Positions 1 through 11,800 of a stretch of 64,000 bases of DNA are shown one piece after another. Under the pieces are notes generated by a model. It made no database searches and was not told where the DNA came from. It saw only the letters and a program-made list of their open reading frames with translations. The translations under genes and the position numbers were made by a program. Source of the stretch: Anseranas semipalmata (taxonomy: Eukaryota; Chordata; Aves; Anseriformes; Anseranatidae). The stretch lies in contig VXAA01001429.1 of assembly GCA_013399115.1 (NCBI GenBank), forward strand, positions 485,104-549,103, written 5' to 3'. Numbering within the stretch: position 1 is the first letter of the stretch; the number at the start of each line of letters is the position of its first letter.

Positions 1-972
1 GAATAACAGGATATTATCTGGTACGGGGACTGGTGCATTTGATGTTTATTTGCCATTCACTAGTAAAGCATATCGGGTTTGAACCATGTGGGTTGTTAGT
101 CACCAATATCAAGAAGCAATCGGTAACTGTTAACATTTTTCTCAGATTGTCGTAAACAAAGCTGATCTATTTGTGGTCTGACAATCTGCTGATTATTTTT
201 CCTAAGTCAAAATGTGTTGTTCACCTTCATGTTGTGATGTATGCCAAGAAGCTAACAGACAGCTCAGATCACAAACATGTTCAGGCAAATAATTATCACT
301 GGAACAATGGCTTTGTAATGATATGTGCTTTCTGTCAGTGCTAGCTTTTATTTTATAATGTTTTCTGTAACTCCACTTGGGGAGTAGGAATTATCCTCTA
401 GTTCACTAACAACACTGGGCTATAAGCAACCCTGTGTGGCTCAGTTTATCTTGCTGCAATAACGCAGAGCTTTATCAAGTGGGCGTGGAGATGCCCCTAA
501 AAGTGTGGCCTGTGATGGGGATGTTCCTGCAAGACACCAAGATGAGTGTTTGACTTCCCACTGCTGTGCAGAGATGGGAGCTGCCCCTGGGGCATCTTCT
601 TGTGAGACTGCTCTTTTCCTAAGACTATTGGGTAAAATGAAGTTATAGATCTCTGGCTGTGATTTGCAAGAAGAGAGTGAGCTTGGCTCACCTCATGGAA
701 AAAGTAGAAATTGAGCCCTGTGGGTCCTCAGTGGAGGTGGCTCTTTGCAGCACCCTCAGAGCAGAGCGTGGCAGGGTGGCATTTAAATGTTTGTAGAATG
801 CAGATAATTTTGCCCCAACTTCAGCATAAGTTATCTCCCAAACCAGGGACATAAGTTTTTATTTAGCCGTGTAATGGTCATATACGTGCACCTGTTGAGT
901 AGCTCTTCAAAAATACAAAGCAGTGTTTAAATCTTTGAGCATAACGTTCTGATGCAACTTAATTGAATTACC

Positions 973-1015
973 CGGTCAAAGATCTTGGAGGTATGTTTAA
1001 CCTAAAGCGACAGCA
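973..1015 (+). mobile_element. degenerate CR1 tail remnant (weak)
   Basis: GATCTTGGAGGT followed by a diverged AACCTAAA resembles the CR1 3' end. The match is short and could be chance. Confidence 0.3.
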
Positions 1016-2957
1016 ATTTAGAAAGAATTGTCGTATAGGATTCACAGATCTCCAAACAGGAGAGCTATTTGCGGGAGTGAATCTGATGTGTGAATGTGGG
1101 ATTGATTTGCCTAATGACAGGGTTTGTTTCTGCCATTTCAGGGTTTGTTTCGGCAAAGATGCTGGACACAAACTGTCCGATATATGTTGATTTGATATAT
1201 ATTTTCCACCTAGCTTCCAAGCTTTAATAAAAAAATTCAGTAATTCTAAAAGGGAGAGTTTTTATGCACTTCCACAGTTTCTGGACAATCACTGATATTG
1301 CTGGCTCTTTTTGTGCAAATAGTGCTCACTTATAGGTTGAGGTATTTACTCTGAGCTGCAGGGCAGATATTAACTTTGTCTTCTTCATTATTACTTTAAA
1401 GTCAACAGTTTTATTTTGGGTCCAACTAGCTGTTATTTTGCATACTTTGATTTTGAAGAATAGCCCTTACAACTATTTGTATCTTCAATCAGAAACAGAC
1501 CAGGAGGTGATGACCTTCATTAGCCTGAAGTATTCATTGAAGTGCAGTCTGAATTATTAACTGAAAATAAAATAAAAAGATTCCCCAACCCACTGAAAAG
1601 TCTCCATCATGAACACAAGCTGTTTTTGTAGGAATTTGTTAAAAAGCTTATGTATTTTTTTCTTCCTTATATGCAATGATGGTGGGAGGGTTGTTTTCTG
1701 TGCATCTGTTCTATAACATAAATGTGGCTGGAGAGCTGAAATCAGAGTAAAATGAATGTTTTTAACACCAGAATGAAAGTATTGTCTTCATACAATTAGA
1801 TAAGATTGGTTTACAGGCATGAGTAAATGCTGTGTGGGTTTGAGGAAGGTTTGCTACAACACACCTGATCAGTTAACAGATCCATCTAGTCTGGTTTTCT
1901 GCCTCTGGTAGTTTGTTACTTCAAAGGATGAAGCAAGACCTGAAAATAAAGCAAGCGTGGAGGAAGGAGAGTTCCTCTCTTGACTTTTGCAAGCTGTCAA
2001 TTTATGCATCGCAACATGAAATGTAGTTAGCATTTGATCGTTATCTTGCCTTAACTGTTCTCTGTTAATTTTAAAAACAATCAGACAATCTTGAGCTCTG
2101 CTCTCTGTGATATGTTTACAACATGATCTGTGAGGGTCACTGTTTTTCTGTGTTTTACATAAAGTTGTGTTGTTTATTTAGTGGTGCTGATATATATAAT
2201 GTGACCATGCTAATCAACATATTTTGTTATTGTCCCATAGTTCAACACTTAATAAGGAAGAATATATTGAGACTGTATCAAGTCTCATTTCAATAATTTC
2301 TATAAATCAGCTTAGCTCAAAATAAGAATAAGAGTACGCTATCAGGTCAGACCTATCTACCTTAGTGGCAATTGTAGATCAAAAATATTTGTAGTAATTA
2401 GTGCCTCCGTTGCTAACTGGTTCTAAGGTAAGGTCAGTTGCTCAATTTGAAATGCTATAATAATGTTTATATCGCTTATATGCATTTAAATGCTATAATA
2501 ATAGAAATCTAAATATATCAGTAGCTTAAAAGGAGTGTTTTATCTTTCTCTTTACAAAACTTGCCAGTTTTGTCACAGGGTTTGAACACTCTAAAGGCAC
2601 TGAACAGCCACAACCTCTCTTGATGCTTTGCCCAACAGCTGGCAGGATTGGGCCACTTGCCATTTCCCATTTGAAGTGAAGGGGGAAGCTCCTGCTGACT
2701 TCCAGGCTAGGTGAAATACAGGCTTGGGTAGCCCTCTGTGGATGCTGGTAGGTAGCTTCAAACTCCTTTGTGTATGCTTCTAAGCTTTCAGGTCGGCTCC
2801 AGCTTGTGACTCTGGACATTCCTGAGTGTGTCTGAGGTAATAATTCGTTTATGAAGTGTAATGCAGGTATGTTTTTTCTGATCTGTGTAGGCTTTATTGT
2901 AATACTGTTTAGAATGTGTATGTGTATAAAGGCATTGTTTTTGAGTCTTGAAGAAAC

Positions 2958-3215
2958 TGTGAGCAACAGATGGACTGTCTAGGTAAGAATATACTAATGA
3001 GGTCAGCACTAGCCTGCCAAAACGCAATAACAGAGACAAGTTTATTAAGTATGCGGTGACACAATATCTGTACGATACAGTTTGAAAATAGGTGCCCAAA
3101 TCAAGATGCAGGTGCAGCTTATATAGAAAGAGAAGAACAGTCACGTATATGCACAGGACATGGTTTTGTGCTGGTGTGTTGCCATGGACATGCATGCCCA
3201 AACACACTGTCAACA
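2958..3215 (-). mobile_element. possible solo LTR of an endogenous retrovirus
   Basis: On the minus strand a TG-start (TGTTGACAG), a TATA box CTATATAAG (3126-3118), an AATAAA (3046-3041) about 75 bp later and a CA end are spaced as in a retroviral LTR. No target-site duplication was found and no internal viral genes flank it. Boundaries are guesses. Confidence 0.25.
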
Positions 3216-4895
3216 GTAGTGCCATTAGGTCATTTTGTGATTAATATGCCTAACTAAGACTTTGCCAGTGACCTGAGCCTGAAATCCTTCTTTATGAGAC
3301 AAGACAAGAAACAGAGTCCCCAAAACGTGATCCTGATGACTCTGGTGCAAAAGTATCTCCTGAGTTGACCACACGTACACAGTAACAGCACCTAACAGCT
3401 AAAAGGACTCCAGGAACACAACTTGCACCTGACCACCCTCCTCATAGGTAGAGAAGCATGGGTGCATCTAATTCTAAATGTCCCATCTTTGGGGCAGTTT
3501 ACAATACATATATGCATTGTATTACAATACACAATGTATATATATGTACACACACACAATACAGAGGAAGAATAAAGCACCTGAAAAGATTCACTGAGTG
3601 ATCAGGAGCCCCTGAAACTATTTGAATTCATAGAAAAGAGAAGTTGCAGGTTTCTGAATCACAGCAGTTAAGGAAAGAGTAAACACCAGGTTCTGTCTAT
3701 GTTCTCATCTGTGCTTTGGATATCAAATAATTATTGAATTTGAGGGAATGACCTTAAACACCTGGAATAATCCTCAAAAGAGACACTAGAAGGCAGAACT
3801 CTCCTCTCCCGGTACTTAGTATCCAGGCCTTTTTTATAAATCTTCTCATGCTGTTTTGGTCCTGATTTTAGGCATACTTATGGGACTGCACACCACTTAA
3901 CTCATTTTATAGGTGGCAGCAAAAGAAGCTAACTCCTGCCCTGGGTTCTCAGCACGGGCAGCAGCAGAACTATGGGAGATGGAGCTCTGGCTTAAGGCTC
4001 TGGGTGTGGTTGTTGCTCTGATTGGAGGCATCTAGCACTGGACTTGGGTAGAACTCAGGTGTTCGAGCACAGGTCATTATAAAAGGACTTCATCAGAAAT
4101 ATAGTTTGAGCGGAGCCTTAATTTTAAACCCTGAAGTCTTTAAAGGTGGGAAGTCTTTGTAATCTGGAGGTGCTTTAATTTTTATTCTGAAATTTCCATG
4201 GCTCACAGTACCTCTGAATGTGTGAAGAGCTGTTGATGATTACTCCAGACATTGTCCTACATGTTACTGTATTTTATCCACTTATCATTGTGTGAAATAT
4301 AAACATTTCTGTGGTGTGAAGTAAACCCAGAACTAGCATTGCAGTGGTTACCTCCAAATTGGTAAACTGAACATATAACACTTTGATACCCTAGATTCTT
4401 CAACTGTAGATGTTCACTCAGGGAGCAGGCAATCCTGCAGGCAGACAGGCATATCAACACCAATGGTAATCAGATAAATGACTCCCTCGTTCAAGGGACA
4501 CCTGTCTGTTGTAGGTCACATCCATGATAGCCTTAAGGACAGGGCTCGAGTTCTCAAATTAGGTCCCCTGTTATTAGGAGAATGTAGCAAAGTTCTGCTG
4601 TATGCTTTACTAGAAAAGCTAATGAACCTAAATGTAAGTTATAGATTAAAGTCAAGCCATCTGAGTCTTTCTCACCAAAAGCATGAACACTTGCATAAAA
4701 CACATACAACATTTCAGTTTAATGAACTTTGTAGGTGATGGATATATTAAAGAAATATTTTCTGAAGTTACACTAGAATTATTAAAAATAAAAATCAAGA
4801 AATGGTAACTTCATGCTTTTTCAAACTTGTAATTGACAAAACTCAAACATTTAAATAACCTGTTTTCTGATATTAATAATGGGAAGGGCAATATG

Positions 4896-4985
4896 TTTTA
4901 AAAAACAAAAAAACAAAAAAAGCCAAAACCAAACAAAACAACAAAAAGCAAACAAAGAGGAAACAAAGAAAAAACCCAAACCAAC
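4896..4985 (+). repeat. A-rich low-complexity tract
   Basis: AAAC/AAAG-type words over about 90 bp. A 67-residue lysine-rich ORF across it is a product of composition, not a gene. Confidence 0.85.
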
Positions 4986-5640
4986 ACTGGATAGTTCCTG
5001 GAATAAAAGCAGAAAAAGACAATCTGACACTTTTTATTTCTACAAGAAACCTTATTGTTCAAAAAGAAGCAGCATTTGGTAGAAAGTGATTATTACAATT
5101 TCTCTGCTTCCTTGCCCCCGAACACAGATTTTAGGCTATTTTGAACAGAGATTTTTACAGGTGGAAAACCAGGACCGAGATGCCATGATGACCATGACGA
5201 TAGTGTAGCACATGCAGCATCCCATGCGGTATGTCTGGCATGTTGCTGACAGCTGTGATTGGTACTGCACTGCCAGATTTGATAAACTGGTAACAAGTTA
5301 CCTGAAGCAAGTACAGTGATGATCTAAGTAACACTTGATGTTACTGCTGCTACTGCTTCCCCCTTTACTAACACACCTTCCTCTCTTTCACAAGGGATTG
5401 AGATACTCAAGCAGTGGAGCAGATAAACTTTTTTTTTTATCCAAAGCTCTCAGAAGATCTGTAAACTACCACAAATAAAAGCCCCTGTGCTGTGGGCTGG
5501 ATAACTAACATACCCAATTTATTACCAATGGCAAAGCTGAGGCAAAGAAATGAAGACAATGTGTAAGTAGGCATACCAATATCTGTCCTATCTCCCTTTC
5601 TTCACCTCATAGCAGACACTTGCACTTGGAAAGCTTTCAA

Positions 5641-5646
5641 TTTATT
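5641..5646 (-). promoter_or_regulatory. HAAO: candidate polyadenylation signal of HAAO
   Basis: TTTATT on the given strand is AATAAA on the gene strand, about 350 nt after the stop. It is the first canonical hexamer I see after the stop codon. Further hexamers lie downstream (for example near 5519 and 5034), so alternative ends are possible. Confidence 0.45.
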
Positions 5647-5678
5647 TTAGAAACTATCATTTAGATACTATCCATTTA

Positions 5679-5731
5679 AGGTTGGACTAGATGATCTTGG
5701 AGGTCTTTTCCAACCTAAATGATTCTATGAT
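5679..5731 (+). mobile_element. CR1 3' tail fragment inside the HAAO 3'UTR
   Basis: AGGTTGGACTAGATGATCTT and the following CCAACCTAAATGATTCTATG are the classic CR1 end. It is antisense to HAAO, so its complement would be part of the mRNA 3'UTR if the polyA signal at 5641 is used. Confidence 0.85.
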
Positions 5732-5993
5732 TTATATTACTGTACAACTAATCCTGCTACTTAGATCTGTTTTCATTTGCTTTCATATAAGAATTATTGC
5801 TTTGTTTTTAAGAAAATTACTGATTGTAGATTTTGCTGAAACTTTAACTACCCAGGGAACAAAGTTATTATAGGGCATAGCACTTGATTCCAGTGTAATT
5901 GTGTCAGATTTCAAGGCATTCTGACTATAAGATTATTTAGATGAGACAAGTAGGTTAAAACTTCTTTCTCATCAAAGTCAACTGGTACAGAAG

Positions 5994-6072
5994 CTAGCTA
6001 TAAGGCTGCTTGCGTTTTGGATCCTGAGCAATGTAAAGAGCAACACATTCTTCTGTTCTCTTCCAGCAGTAC
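5994..6072 (-). CDS. HAAO: HAAO exon 10, coding end (Ser261 to Ser286 and stop)
   Basis: Acceptor TATTTTTCCAG|G, where G completes Ser261. It encodes [19 protein letters not shown] and RKQPYS, then TAG. It aligns with human YAWERTQGSVALSVTQDPA and gives a total of 286 residues. The last residues (QPYS) differ from the human end (KPLG). Confidence 0.93.
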
Positions 6073-8813
6073 CTGGAAAAATAGAGAGGGAGATGATCCA
6101 ATGTGTAGGGGGGTGGGGAGGACAAACCACCCACCGAGACCAACAACTAATAGATTGATGCTGGTGAAAAGTAGGGGAATTTCAAACAGGTTCTCTTCTG
6201 ACTATACTTGTTCTATTCCTGTATTGGTATATCTTATAGCTTTGGGAACTACTCTTCACAATCATCTATATAAGCCAAACATCATGACATAGTGGGGAAG
6301 AACATCTCTCTCCTTATTGATGAACCAAGGGGAAAGGCGTATATTCTGATCTCAGTGTGATGTAAGGATTGAAACAATCACCTGAGCAAAGATATTATTT
6401 TAACAATATAAGTATCCAAGAATTCAAGAGTATTTTTGCCTTGTGGTCATCACTTTTGTATTAGCTGTTTATGCCAGTTGCACAGATGGCCAGAGATCAA
6501 TATCAGCGTACAGCAGTGACACACACAATAATATGCGCCTGCTGTACAGATCTGATGAATGTCTTAATCCAATATGATCTGTGCTGGCAGATCTCTGCAC
6601 ATGCATCATGCCAGGATTTTGAAAACAGTCTCACTGATTGGACGGCAGGACTGGGAATTAATTTAAGATAAGTGATTTCATAGAAGTGGTGGACATAATG
6701 GTGGAGGGAGGAGGTGGGTACTTGTTGGAATCACAGGTGCAGAGAACAGCTCCATACAGTTGGACAGTTTCAGGTCTTTCAGCAACTGCTTCTGGCGTTA
6801 CTTAGTGATTAGCAAACATCAGCATTACTAGTTATTAGTTTTTTTGTTTGTTTGTTTGTTTTCCTGTAAGAAAGAAGGCCATTTGTAATCATCTGCCTAT
6901 AATCTGCTGATTGCATTACCAGTAGGTGTACATCCTCCTCCTTCTTCATGGTGGGCACTTTATCACCCTATGCCTCTTTTCACAAGAGGCAAATGCTTTC
7001 CCTTTCCATTCTTTCTGGAAACTATTTTCACCAGTTTTTCTTTTACATATATTATGTGTATCATGATTATGAAATGGTCTACTCCAGGAAGAGAGCTGTG
7101 CTCTTGGTCTGGCACCCAAATCTTGCTGTATTGATTTTGATTAAGACTGGTCTGAAGCTTCAAGGATCTGCTGTGATTGCCAGTTATTGTATTCTTGCCA
7201 TCTACCTTTATGTGTGGCCTTTTGTGCACTACTTTTTCTTGGTAGTGTTTATCTTTTATTTTCCCCAGCTTAATCATACAAAGTGAGCTAGAATGAATGC
7301 CTGGCTTTGTTTCCTTCAAAAGGTACTTCTACCCTAAGGAATAATGCTGGCTATTGCAAATCCTGCAATCACAGAGGCTATGTTTATGCACCAGCTGATG
7401 CCCAGCTTGGTATGGACCAAATAGACAGAATTTATGTTGTTGGAGTCTGGGAAATCATGCTGTTGAATCATTGTTCATCTCTACTCACGAAGACTGGGCA
7501 CGGACAAGCAAGCTGTCACCAGCAGTTAGAGTCAGGGTTTTACCATCCATAGTAACAGTAGATGCACCCTCCTGAAGGGAAAGAACAGACAGACAGCTTT
7601 TTAGTTTTCCGTGTCCTATCACCAATAGAAAGAAAATGCTGCAGGTAAGTATGGAAATCTTTCCTACTGAAAGAGCACTTCTAACCTGCTCTGTTTTATG
7701 AGGCCTAGCTAAATATTCAGCTGATCTTCCCTGTCTGACACTATTAGCATCAATAAAAACACGGTTCATTGTTCCCCATCATAGAGCAGCAACCTACTGC
7801 CTGATGCCTTGGGGATATGCTGCTACCAAGCTAACCTAGCAGCCTTGAAGTTGGTACGACTCTCTGGAAATTTACAGGGATAACCTGCTGCAGCACTTCA
7901 AGCTCCTCTTCTACTTTCCTGATTCCTAGTACCTTTTTAAGTCTTGAAAAGAAGTTCACAAGTCAGCAGGGAGCTGACAAATCAGTAATAGGAATCCCTC
8001 TACACTGGAACAGACTCCTCATTATCTTGTCAAGCAGAGAAACCAGATTCCTGCCAGCAACAAGGTCTTGATTGCACAGGCTGCTGTAGGCTGCAGTGTA
8101 AACAAGCGTCTTTCAAGATTATTATGTCTTTAATTAGTATTTGATAGTCCCTGTGAATTTCAACAGAACAGGAACTCATAGAAATACCTGCCTTACAAGC
8201 TAGTCTGACTTGTGTAATGGGAAACTAGCTTTTCTCTGCTGTTTTTCCCTTGGGCTGCAAGTGTTTCCTTGAAGCCAGTAGAAAGAAGGGCGTCTGGATC
8301 ACCTACCACCGTGCTTTAGTATCAACAAGTTCTCAGATTGTTACTAGCTTTGTCTACCTGATTCCAGCCGGACTTGAGTATGAGGACAAATACTTCGAGG
8401 CAGAACTAATAGGTGATGTTTTTTGTTGCTCAGAGGCACTCTGATATATTTACAAGATATACCCTAGCAGGAATCAAAATCCCCACTAGGACCTGATGGA
8501 GGATGGCAGTAGTTTTGTCCTCAACATACAAGATGAGAAAAAAGACAGACTATATTTATGGTGGCAGTAGTTTACAGCTATTTTTCATGATAGTTTAAAG
8601 CCAAACGATGATTCCTGTTGATATGATTTCTATGAGAAGGAAGGTAATCGTTAATTGTTGTTGCTGGTAGTAGGAGGCTTTACTACTGCTCATTCTGCTC
8701 TGAAATGTGAACTCATGGGTTAGCAGGTGTGAATTGTCACATACCAGCTGCCATATCCAGACATCTGAATTCTTTTTACTTTTTTCAGTTGTTCCCGGTC
8801 CATAAGCTATAAC

Positions 8814-8859
<46 letters not shown>

Positions 8860-11800
8860 AAGGAAAGAGAAGTAATGGGTTTATCCCAGTGACTGAAGTA
8901 TACACATTCATCTTCCTACAGCATTTAAACATTCTATTTTTAAAGAAAAATGTTCATAGAATATGACATTATTTTTACAGACATTAAAATTCACGTTACG
9001 TTTGGTATTCTCATATTGAGTCCTACTGATAAAAAGGGAACCGATCACACCTGCCACTCCTTATGCTCCTCTGCATCCTCACTTATCTATTCCTTCTGCC
9101 TCCTCCCACTCCCTGCTTTGCATCTATATCCTTCCTGCTTCTGCTCTGGGAACAGGCGCTTCCTCCTCATGAACTCTGGGCCCTGTCAAGAGCCTGTTGA
9201 AGTCGAAAAGATTCTTCCATTAACATTAAAAAGGCTTTAGCTCAGACCTTATTTTTTTCATGATCTGCCCTTTCTGTGTTCTTCCTGACAGTCCCACACT
9301 CTCTGTCACTCTGCTGTCAAATGTATTGGATTCTTCAGAGTGTGACTCCAAGTAACCCAGGGAGAGAGCATGTTTTGTGAACTGTCGTGCCTGCAGCACA
9401 GATATCAAATGGTGACAGCTTCATTTACACTCACACTGGACAGTGTTTGACAAGACTGGGAAGTGCAGTGCTCTAGCATGGCCCAGGCTCTCTGGAGCTG
9501 TCCAGTTCCCTTCGTTTCCATTTTATGTAGATTAAGAAGGAAAAAAAAAAAAAAACTGTGTTTACACATTTGGATTAGATTTGGCACCAAGAGTGCTGTA
9601 CAAACATAGGGAAGCTGAACACACTTGTGAGTAGTGTTAGCATCTTGCTGGTATTTCTGGTCAGGGAAATATGTGTATGTGGGGAGGTATGGGGGGGGTA
9701 GGGCTGCTTTAATCCCAAAGGAAGTGAATGGAAATAAGGTTCAGTTTGATTCTGCAAACGGAGGTACCTGAGATAGGAGGCCCCTGCCCTAGGCTACTCA
9801 GATCAATGGACAGAGGTGGGCTCCCAAGGGGCAGGGCTGGCTAAGAGTGAATTGCTTTTTAAGGGTGGGTGATTTTCTCTGCTGACCAGGCAGAGTTGCG
9901 AGGCCTGGATTCGTTCAGTCTGAACATGAGGCACCTATTATCTGTACCTTTAAAAAGCTCCCTCTCTTTCATAGAAGTTGAACCTCCTACCTCTGTTTCA
10001 AAGTTATCGCCAAACATACTCAAGGATAGCTTCTGTTTTATTTCTCCACGATGATCATTCAACCAGCCGTGGAAGGAAAAGGGCTCCATGACAGAAGTGG
10101 AATTTAGCGGGAAAGGCGTTTCTTTCAGGAGTTCATCTGTAAACACGACAGAGGGCACTCAGTGACATTTCCCTGGATCTTTGCAAACTTTTTACTGTTG
10201 CTTACAGCTTGAAGGGTTCAATTTATGGACATTACCCAGGTAAAAGTCAATGACCATAGCACTGTTTGCTATTCCAGTTATCATGACTTAGTACTTGAGG
10301 TTAAGACGTGTGTCTGACTTGTATGTCTTGATGAAATTGCTTCTCTGAAGCTGTTGTCAGAATTGTGCATCCAGGCTTCTTAAAAACATGTTCAAACAGT
10401 ATGTGATAGAGCAGCTAGTTCTTCTGATGTGTTCTTTGTGCTCTTTCAGACCAGCTTGTGCCTGGGTAAAAATTGATGTGTTGTTTCTGAGCCTTTGCTG
10501 AGTCACCCCTGACACATCCCCCTAGGAGTGGAATAAGACCCCCAGAACCACCTTACTCTCTTTCACAGTCAGCACTGGTTTTTGTGCTTCTTCTCCCCTA
10601 TGTGTTTTTAAAGACACCGACCATAGTGAAGCAAACTGGTTATCACAACATTAAATTTAATAAAAGGCTTTTCTTGGGGTGTTCCTGGATTTGTAGGTGG
10701 ATTTAATTTCCAGTAATTCCGCTTCATAACTGGTTTACTTTAAAATAGCTGGAGGACTGAATGTGGTTTCACTGTAGCTAGTGAAATTCAAGATTTGTGC
10801 TGTGTGTTGCTGTGAGCTGGTAAATGACTGAAGTTAATTCCATATAGCAGTGAAGTGCAGAGACAGTGTAGTTGCCCTGGGGATCCTAGGTAGTTTGTTT
10901 TGAGAAGCCATGGGGGAACGCCTCTAGAGCAATTTCAAGTAATGATGCCAACTAGATGCAGGAAAAACTCACTGGATGTCTGTCTCTCAGAGGCATTGAG
11001 TTAATAAACTCTCAACCAAATTTTAGTCTCAATACTAGGAGGAGCAGGTTTTATTAAATATCAGTGTATTTATTATGAAGAGTTCTTCTGGTTCTTTTCT
11101 AAAGCCACATTTCACTGCTCTGCAATGTTCTGAAAGCGTCACTGCAGTTTTTCATGGTAGGCCATTTCAGATGCAGTCTTTGAACAGAGTGTGAGAAGGT
11201 GGTCAGTGCATCCAATATACTGCATAAGCTGCTGCTGTTTAATGGATCACAGTATGCACAAAGTATTTGCATTCATCTCCAGAAGATCTGGATGGGATAT
11301 TAACCTTTTTTTTCTTATTGTGGAAACAGGTTTTGTCATTAGACAAAATTCTTCTCCATTCATTATATTAAACTGTATGGAAGAAACCAATATATTTCTG
11401 CAAACTATTTGTCTTGGCAATGCCTCCTTCAGGAACTATATATATTTTATCAGTAACCTGTGTCAAAAAAAAAAGGAATTTTTGAAAGCTTTTTTCTTTC
11501 CAGCTTTTTTTGAAAAAAAGCATCCTAATTTTACATTATTTAACTCAAATATTTAGCACATTGTGGTTGAAAAGCAAACTCCTCCAGAGGAAGTAGGGAG
11601 CATCAGAAGGAAAAAAAAAAATCTTTACATTAGATTTATTGTAATCTGGGCCTGGCAACATTAACAAGAACTAGTCTAAACACTGTATATTTTGTTGTTT
11701 TATGACACTACAAAGCAATGTTAGGGTCATTGGTTGGTGATTTATTTTCACACTGCAATATATCTTTTTTTCTTACTTTTCACAGGTTCATCAGACTTGC

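Larger units (their letters stand above)
1..5619. other. sequence beyond the HAAO 3' end, no gene seen
   Basis: AT-rich, with stops in all frames. I looked for exons of a converging gene (MTA3 lies on that side in mammals) and found none with splice sites and recognisable protein. It holds the weak CR1 remnant, the LTR candidate, a short TA/CA patch near 3540 and the A-rich tract near 4900. A 16-base near-repeat (CAGGGTTTGTTTC) occurs twice with 22-bp spacing at about 1118 and 1140. Confidence 0.6.
5620..5993 (-). other. HAAO: probable HAAO 3'UTR
   Basis: The stretch from the stop codon down to just past the first good AATAAA on the minus strand is about 370 nt. The G/T-containing stretch beyond the signal fits a cleavage region near 5620. 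An antisense CR1 tail lies inside it. Transcript evidence would be needed to fix the end. Confidence 0.5.

Noticed and set aside
2526..3225. Two minus-strand ORFs of about 145 codons
   Set aside because: No domain recognised, they overlap each other in different frames, and they cover the LTR-like stretch with TATA box and polyA signal.
4879..5082. Lysine-rich 67-codon ORF
   Set aside because: Produced by an A-rich low-complexity tract.
1..5600. Possible last exons of a convergent neighbour (MTA3 in mammals)
   Set aside because: No splice-bounded stretch encoding recognisable MTA3 sequence was found. The neighbour probably ends outside the window.
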